In this document: positions 1 to 6,761 of the stretch, in pieces | Numbering within the stretch: the stretch's first letter is position 1 | Layout of the letters: the number at the start of each line of letters is the position of its first letter | Assembly (NCBI GenBank): GCA_036401195.1 | Contig: DASWVQ010000059.1 | Coordinates: 1 to 6,761, forward strand | Direction of reading: 5' to 3' | Length of the DNA stretch: 6,761 nt | From: JACDHQ01 sp036401195 | Lineage (GTDB): Bacteria > Gemmatimonadota > Gemmatimonadetes > Gemmatimonadales > Gemmatimonadaceae | Position numbers and translations under genes: made by a program | Notes under the pieces: generated by a model | Databases searched by the model: none | What the model was told of the DNA's origin: nothing | Seen by the model: only the letters and a program-made list of their open reading frames with translations

Positions 1-1404
1 CGGATCGGAGTGGTGCACGAAGTACTGGAAGGGATTCGTCTCCCCGTACTCCTCCCCCATGAAGATGAGGGGAACATAGGGCGACAGCAGGAGCAGCGAC
101 GCGGCCAGCCGGTAGCGCGCCGGCTCCACCAGCCCCGCGAGGCGGTCGCCCGTGGCGCGATTCCCCACCTGGTCGTGGTTCTGGATCGCCACCACGAACC
201 GGTCGCGCGGGATCCCGGTGCTCGGCGCCCCGTGCCGGCGCCGCCGGTGCGGGGAATACTGCCCCGCGTACACGAAGGGCTCCCGCAGCGCCGCCGCGAC
301 CTGGCCCGCCTCGCCGAAGTCGGCATAATAGCCGCTTCGCTCCCCGGTGAGGAGCGCGTGGACGGCATGGTGGAAGTCGTCGGCCCACTGCGCGTCGAGG
401 GCGTAGCCCCCCTCGGCCGTGGCGCGAACGACGCGCGGGTCGTTCAGGTCGCTCTCGGCGATGCACACGGCGCGGCGTCCCGCGGCGTCGCCCTCCGCGT
501 GCACCGCGGCGGCGATCTCCTCGAGCAGGTGCACCGCCCCGTGGTCGAAGATCCCGTGCACCGCGTCCAGGCGCAGGCCATCCACGTGATAGTCGCGGAT
601 CCACTGCCGCGCGTTGTCGAGCACCCACCCGCGCACCTCGTCCGAGTCGGGGCCGTCGTAGTTCAGCGCGCGTCCCCACGGGGTGCGGTACGCCCCGGTG
701 AAATACGGGCCGAAGGCGTCGAGGTAGTTCCCCTCCGGCCCCAGGTGGTTGTAGACGACGTCGAGGATCACCGCCAGCCCGGTGCGATGCGCGGCGTCGA
801 CGAGGCGACGCAGCCCGTCCGGACCGCCGTAGCTGGATTGCGTGGCGTAGAGATGCACGCCGTCGTACCCCCAGTTCCGCGCGCCGGGGAATTCCGCCAC
901 GGGCATGAGCTCGATCGCGGTCACTCCCAGCTCGCGCAGGGCGGGGAGCTCCCGGATGGCGGCGTCGAAGGTGCCCTCGCGCGTGAAGGTGCCCACGTGC
1001 AGCTCGTAGATCACCAGCTCCGGCATCGCGACCCCGCGCCATCCCTCGTCGGTCCACCGCCAGTCGCCCGGGGCGACGATGCGCGAGGGGCCGTGGACCC
1101 CCTCCGGCTGCCAGCGGCTCCGCGGGTCGGGGAGGTCGCGCGGCGCCTCGCCCTCGCGCGCGAGCACGAACCAGTAGTCGTCCCCCGCCCCCGCCTCCGC
1201 GACCTCACCGCTCCAGTCGCCGCGCTCGCCGCGCTCCAGGGCGTGCAGCCGCACGGGGCCGTGCCCGGCGGCGCGAACACGCACCGCGACGCGCTCCGCG
1301 AATGGCGCCCACACGGAGAAGCGCACGCCGCCCCCGGGCAGCAGCTGGGCGCCGTGGCTGGTGGTGCGCACTGGAGAATCGCTGAGGAGGGAAGAGGACG
1401 TCAC
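1..1404 (-). CDS. treZ: TreZ, malto-oligosyltrehalose trehalohydrolase (3' partial)
   Basis: TreZ (GH13_10) hydrolyses the alpha-1,4 bond next to the terminal trehalose of maltooligosyltrehalose, releasing trehalose; TreY supplies the substrate. The frame runs intact to the left edge: 468 residues are visible and roughly 130 C-terminal residues are missing relative to typical TreZ. Numbered from the GTG at 1404, an N-terminal beta domain (FSVWAPFAERV from 29) precedes the barrel. Barrel motifs are YELHVGTFT (133-141), NWGYDGVHLYA, DVVYNHLGPEGNY (215-227), Asp280 nucleophile in DGLRLDAVHGIFDH, Glu317 acid/base in IAESDLND, Asp411 stabiliser in NHDQVGNRATGDR, and MGEEYGE (449-455). The start is uncertain. 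The in-frame TGA at 1470-1468 sets the upstream limit; TTG 1443, GTG 1404 and GTG 1371 are all possible, and none has a good Shine-Dalgarno. GTG 1371 also gives a family-like N-terminus. treY is a plausible downstream neighbour. Confidence 0.94.
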   Translation of the reverse strand, partial: MTSSSLLSDSPVRTTSHGAQLLPGGGVRFSVWAPFAERVAVRVRAAGHGPVRLHALERGERGDWSGEVAEAGAGDDYWFVLAREGEAPRDLPDPRSRWQPEGVHGPSRIVAPGDWRWTDEGWRGVAMPELVIYELHVGTFTREGTFDAAIRELPALRELGVTAIELMPVAEFPGARNWGYDGVHLYATQSSYGGPDGLRRLVDAAHRTGLAVILDVVYNHLGPEGNYLDAFGPYFTGAYRTPWGRALNYDGPDSDEVRGWVLDNARQWIRDYHVDGLRLDAVHGIFDHGAVHLLEEIAAAVHAEGDAAGRRAVCIAESDLNDPRVVRATAEGGYALDAQWADDFHHAVHALLTGERSGYYADFGEAGQVAAALREPFVYAGQYSPHRRRRHGAPSTGIPRDRFVVAIQNHDQVGNRATGDRLAGLVEPARYRLAASLLLLSPYVPLIFMGEEYGETNPFQYFVHHSDP

Positions 1405-1479
1405 GTCGGTGCAGCCGGGCTGATGGGCATGAGAGCGGGGCAAGAGCCGCGCCCCCGGTGATGGGCGTCACGCCTCCGC
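1405..1479 (-). other. treZ leader, no clear promoter
   Basis: This is the rest of the gap upstream of treZ. I see no convincing -10/-35 pair and no strong Shine-Dalgarno before any treZ start candidate. On the minus strand GCCCATCA occurs twice, at 1466-1459 and 1428-1421, and an 11-base palindrome CAGCCGGGCTG lies at 1412-1422, just before the GTG at 1404. These could be a binding site for a regulator, but nothing else supports that. Read-through from mak, or a promoter inside the inverted repeat, is equally possible. Confidence 0.35.
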
Positions 1480-1555
1480 AGTCATCGTGAGGCGCAGCCG
1501 AAGGACCTGGCGTCGGCGCACCATGGCCGGATCCTTCGCTTCGCCCAGGATGACT
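1480..1555. repeat. Long imperfect inverted repeat between mak and treZ
   Basis: Two arms, 1481-1511 (starting GTCATCGTGAGGCGCAGCCG) and 1526-1554 (ending TTCGCCCAGGATGAC), are near-complementary across a 14-base loop. An extra A-T pair at 1480/1555 extends the stem by one. By hand alignment about 25 positions pair, including GU wobbles, with a few mismatches and two bulges. The element begins exactly one base after the mak stop. In mak mRNA it could form a strong hairpin that protects the 3' end or weakens read-through into treZ. No U-tract follows, so it is not a classical intrinsic terminator. The palindromic form, extragenic position and GAAGGATCC-type core suggest a copy of a dispersed REP- or MITE-like family; a second copy is needed to confirm this. 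Confidence 0.75.
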
Positions 1556-1566
1556 TCACGTCATCC
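1548..1566. repeat. 7-bp perfect inverted repeat across the mak stop codon
   Basis: GGATGAC (1548-1554) and GTCATCC (1560-1566) are perfect inverted copies separated by five bases that contain the mak TGA. The left copy is the outer end of the large inverted repeat at 1480-1555; the right copy encodes the end of mak (Arg-Met-Thr). The same 6-mer GTCATC recurs at 1481-1486. This may mark the target or boundary of the repeat element, or may be a coincidence of short motifs. Confidence 0.6.
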
Positions 1567-3024
1567 GCGCGATCCCCCGCAGCGGGATCCCCACCCACGC
1601 GGGGCGATTGTTCAGTTCGTACGCGAGCTCGTAGAACACCTTCTCCATCTCGAACAGCGCAACCAGCGCCTCCACCGATTCCGGCTCCTCGGGGAGGAAG
1701 TCAGAGGCCTCCGCATCGCGCTCGCCGAGGTAGCCCTCGAGGAAGGCCGCGCGCACCGCCCGCTCCCACCGCCCGCCCGTGACTTCGCGCGTGGCGGGGT
1801 CTGCCCGCGATTCGGCGGCCAGCGTCGCCGCGGCGTAGGCGAAGGAGCGAAGCATCCCCGCCACGTCGCGCAGCGGGCTGGCCTTGCGGCGCCGCTGCGC
1901 CAGGGGGCGCGACGGCTCGCCCTCGAAGTCGATGATCATGAACGCGTCGCCGGCGGAATGGAGGAGCTGCCCCAGGTGATAGTCCCCGTGGTGCCGGATC
2001 ATGAAGCCGGCGTCGTCCCCCACCGCGTCGACGAGCTCCTCGATCCGCGCCAGGTAGTGCGCGCGCCGCGCCAGCACCGCCTTCGCCTCGGCGATGCGAT
2101 CCGGGGGCACGCCGCCATCGGTGCGCGCGAGCTGCGAGGCGAGGAGGTCCAGCGCCTCCTCCACCTGGCGGCGCGTCGCCTCCCCCCATTCCTCCACCTC
2201 CTCGCCGGTGGCCGCCTCGGGGGCGAAGTCCTCGTCGTCGTCGTCGCTGGCGAGCACCTCGTGCAACTCGCGCGTGATGCGGCCGATGCGGCGCGCGTCG
2301 CCGGCGAAGGGTACGTCCTGGTCGCGCCCCGTGCCGCTCGCGCCGATCGCGCCTCCCGCGAACCAGGGGCGCGCGCGCTCCAGCGCGTACGCCCACGCGT
2401 CGCGCGCGCCCGGCACGAGTTCCTGCAGCATGCCGGCGATCGTGCGCTCCCCGGCGTCCTCGAGCACCAGGGTGCCGAGGAGGGTGGGGGTGTACGGGAA
2501 GGCGTGGCGGGTGGTGAGGAACTCCGTCATCTCCACGTCCGGGTGCGCGCCGGGCTCGATGCGCCGGAAGAGCTTGAGGATCGCGACGTCGCCGACCCGC
2601 ATGGACGTGTTGCTCTGCTCCGCGCTCCCGAGCTCCACGCGGGCATCGGGCGGCACGATGAGCGGCGTGTGGCCGGCGGCGACCGCGGCCCATCGGGTGG
2701 CGCCGCGCTCCACCGCCCAGCCGCGCGCGAAGGCGTCGGCGAGGAAGCGGCGGAAGCCCTCGTCCAGGAGGGCGGTGCTGATCCCCCCGGTCGCCGCCGG
2801 ATCATCGGCGAGGATCACCTGGTACCAGCGCACCGTGCCCGCCACCTCGACGTCCAGCCGCACCACCGCCCAGCGATGCCCCTCGTGCTCGAAGGGGAGG
2901 AGGAGGCCCACGCGCACCTGCGAGGGTTCGGCCGCCTTCGCCCCGAACCACCGCTGCTGGCGGAGCCAGGCGGTCCACTCGGCGGTGGAGATCGCCCGGA
3001 GGCGGTCGCCGAAGTCCGCCACCG

Positions 3025-3028
<4 letters not shown>
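1556..3028 (-). CDS. mak: Maltokinase (Mak/Pep2), ATP:maltose 1-phosphotransferase
   Basis: Maltokinase phosphorylates maltose at C1 with ATP, giving maltose 1-phosphate, the GlgE donor. The protein is 490 residues, slightly longer than the roughly 450 usual for separate bacterial Mak proteins. The ATG at 3028 overlaps the treS TGA and gives the expected N-terminus with WLRQQRWFGAKA (20-31). The fold is that of eukaryotic-like (APH-type) kinases. The N-cap and N-lobe cover about 1-200, with the family signature EQSNTSM (137-143) and the likely ATP-binding Lys152 in AILKLFRR. The C-lobe carries the catalytic loop HGDYHLGQ (347-354; Asp349 the likely base) and the metal-binding IDFEGEP (366-372; Asp367), followed by RRRKASPLRDVAGMLRSFAYAA (379-400). 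The terminus YELNNRPAWVGIPLRGI is typical of the family. A strongly acidic segment, SDDDDEDF (261-268), sits on a TCG microsatellite and may explain part of the extra length. The stop codon lies directly against a long inverted repeat. Confidence 0.96.
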
Positions 3029-4829
<1,801 letters not shown>

Positions 4830-4833
<4 letters not shown>

Positions 4834-4843
4834 CGTTCCACCC
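4830..4843 (-). promoter_or_regulatory. glgE-treS coupled stop/start with ribosome binding site
   Basis: The glgE TGA (4832-4830) and treS ATG (4833-4831) share bases as ATGA. Upstream on the minus strand is GGGTGGA (4843-4837), a moderate Shine-Dalgarno with a four-base spacer after GGTGG. This supports the ATG at 4833 as the treS start and suggests reinitiation by ribosomes finishing glgE. Confidence 0.75.
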
Positions 4844-6761
4844 GAAGGATGTGGCCCGGCTGGACCTGGGGGTCGAGCCGCACGTAGTTCCGGCTCCCGC
4901 TCCACGTGTACGTGACCCCCGTGAGCAGGTCGGTCACCCGGTAGGCCGCGTCGGGGGCGATGCCGAGCGCCTCGAGGGGCACGTGCACCATCGTCTCCTG
5001 CACGCGGTGCGGGTCGAGGTTCACCGCCACCAGCAGGTCGTTCCCGGTGCCCACCGGCTCTGCCGGTGCCGGCACCGCCCCCCCCGACTGCTTCGCCATG
5101 CGCAGCCAGCGGGCGTGCCGCTCCAGCTCCTCCGCCGTGCGCCCGGGGGCGGCCTTGTGGTAGAAGAGGACCTCCGGGTTCTCGCTGGGGTGGAAGGTGA
5201 GGTTCCGCGTCAGCTGGAGCGCCGGCTCGTCGCGGCGCAGCGCGTTCAGCCGCCGCACCTCGTCGTTCAGGTGGCCCGGGGCGTCGTAGTCGCGCCACTT
5301 GAGCTGATACTTCTCGCTGTCGAGGTACTCCTCGCTCCCCGGCTTCACGGGCACGTTCTCCGCCAGCTCGAACCCGCTGTAGATGCCGTAGAGGGGGAGC
5401 AGGGTGCCGGCGAGGAGGAGCCGCGCGCGGAAGGCAGGGCGCCCGCCGTGCACCAGGTACTCGTTGAGGATGTCCGGCGTGTTCGCGAACAGGTTGCCGC
5501 GGAAGTACTCCGCCAGCGGCGGCGTGCTCAGCTCCTCCAGGTACGGGCGCAGCTCCCACCAGGCGTTCTTCCAGGTGAAGTGCGTGTACGACATCGTGAA
5601 GCCCAGCTTGGCCAGCCCGTACATCTTCTTGGGGCGCGTGAACGCCTCGGCGAAGAAGATCGCCTCCGGGTGCCGCGCCTGCACCTCGCGGATGCACCAC
5701 TCCCAGAAGGCGAACGCCTTCGTGTGCGGGTTGTCCACGCGGAAGGTGGTGACGCCGTGCCCGATCCAGAACAGCAGCACGTCGCGGCAGGCCTCCCAGA
5801 GCGCCTGCCGGTCGTCGCACCAGAAGTCGAGCGGGTAGATGTCCTGGTACTTCTTCGGCGGGTTCTCCGCGTAGGCGATCGAGCCGTCGGGGCGGATGTG
5901 GAACCAGTCGGGGTGCGACGTCACCCACGGGTGGTCGGGAGAGCACTGCAGCGCGTAGTCGAGCGCGACCTCCATCCCCAGCTCGCGCGCCCGATGCACG
6001 AAGTGGTCGAAGTCCTCGATCGTCCCCAGCTCCGGCGCGACGGCATCGTGTCCTCCCGCCTCGCTCCCGATCGCCCACGGGCTCCCCACGTCGTCGGGCT
6101 CGGGGGTGAGCGAGTTGTTCTTCCCCTTCCGGAAGGCGTGCCCGATGGGGTGGATCGGCGGGAGGTACACCACGTCGAACCCCAGCTCGGCGATGCGTGG
6201 CAGCTGCGCGGCGGCGGTGACGAACGAGCCATGCTCCCCCTCCGGCCCGTTCGACCGCGGGAACATCTCGTACCACGACGCGTACGCCGCGCGCGCCCGG
6301 TCCACCTGGATGCCCAGCTCGTGCCGGTAGCGGGTGAGGTCCCGCGGCGCCCAGTGCTCGCGCATCAGCGCGGGGAGGGCGGCGTCGAGCGCGCGGTGGG
6401 TGCGCACCGCGAGCGAGAACTCCTCGTCGTCCTCGAGCACGGCGGCGGTGTTGAGCAGCGTCGCGCGGTCATTGCCGAAGCGGGCGCGACGCGCGGCCTG
6501 GCGCACCAGGGCGGCCCCCTCGAGCAGCTCGACGCTCACGTCGACGCCGGCGTCGACCTTCTTGCGGAGCCCCGCGAGCCAGGTGCCGAAGGCATCGGTC
6601 CACGCCTCGACGGTGAAGCACCACCGCCCGATCCGGTCCACCTCGAAGGTGGCGTACCAGCGGTCGGTGTCGAAGTCGTACGCCATCGGCACCTGGCTCC
6701 AGCGGTCCTCGCCCGGCCCCTGGACGAGCAGGCGGGCGGCGAGGAGGTCGTGCCCTTCCTT
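4830..6761 (-). CDS. glgE: GlgE, alpha-1,4-glucan:maltose-1-phosphate maltosyltransferase (5' partial)
   Basis: GlgE is a cytoplasmic GH13_3 enzyme that transfers maltosyl units from maltose 1-phosphate to the non-reducing end of an alpha-1,4-glucan. The frame is open to the right edge, so 643 residues are visible. By comparison with Streptomyces GlgE, roughly 50 N-terminal residues are missing. A GTG at 6692 is internal, because homologous sequence (EGHDLLAARLLVQGPG) precedes it. Numbered from the edge, the order is: N-terminal beta domain (about 1-65), helical S domain (about 66-140), TIM barrel (about 150-520), C-terminal beta domain. Catalytic residues by family pattern are Asp343 nucleophile (FRVDNPHTK), Glu372 acid/base (FFAEAFTRP) and Asp430 stabiliser (NTPDIL). 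The phosphate-site motifs PPKKYQDIYP (301-310) and SEKYQLKW (482-489) are present. About 35 residues (538-572) look inserted in the C-terminal domain. The TGA stop overlaps the treS ATG, implying coupled translation. Identity is secure; the true start is outside the window. Confidence 0.96.

Noticed and set aside
10..1461. Plus-strand open frame of 483 codons
   Set aside because: It lies antisense to the well-supported treZ. Its predicted protein is rich in Arg, Val, Pro, His and Gly with no recognisable domain, as expected for the complement of a high-GC gene.
1205..1471. Minus-strand small frame starting with GTG at 1471, preceded by GGAGG
   Set aside because: The GGAGG is only one base from the GTG, and the frame differs from treZ and overlaps it. 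The product is Arg/Ala-rich with no resemblance to anything.
1480..1555. Rho-independent terminator after mak
   Set aside because: The stem is long but imperfect, and no T-rich tract follows on the minus strand, so I call it a repeat with possible 3'-end function.
4834..6276. Upstream extension of the treS frame, giving a 1083-residue protein
   Set aside because: The extension overlaps glgE in another frame and translates to low-complexity Arg/Ala/Pro-rich sequence. Family-like TreS sequence begins only near the ATG at 4833.

Overview
This window is a compact, high-G+C block of trehalose and alpha-glucan metabolism, all read from the minus strand. In transcription order (right to left) it holds glgE (5' end beyond the right edge), treS, mak (maltokinase, also called pep2) and treZ (3' end beyond the left edge). 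All four frames are intact, with no frameshift or internal stop, and the catalytic residues expected for each family are present. I see no tRNA, rRNA, CRISPR array, insertion sequence or phage gene.

Layout: 6761-4830 is glgE, 4833-3025 is treS and 3028-1556 is mak. These three are joined by two 4-base ATGA stop/start overlaps, so they are almost certainly one translationally coupled unit. Next comes a 151-base intergenic stretch (1555-1405), half of which is a long imperfect inverted repeat lying directly against the mak stop codon. From about 1404 to the left edge is treZ, in the same direction.

How the genes work together: TreS isomerises trehalose to maltose, maltokinase makes maltose 1-phosphate with ATP, and GlgE transfers the maltosyl unit onto an alpha-1,4-glucan. 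That is the GlgE route of glucan synthesis. TreZ runs the other way: with its usual partner TreY, not seen here, it releases trehalose from glucan ends. The locus therefore encodes most of a trehalose to glucan to trehalose cycle. The branching enzyme GlgB, often found with this gene set, is not between mak and treZ.

Organism: G+C is very high throughout and GTG appears as a start codon, which suits a high-GC soil-type bacterium. The intergenic repeat, with its GAAGGATCC-like core, resembles repeats I recall from Gemmatimonadota (Longimicrobium-like) and some other environmental phyla, but the phylum cannot be fixed from this window. The four enzymes are well-known families. The least explained parts are the intergenic inverted repeat and a family-atypical insertion in the GlgE C-terminal domain.
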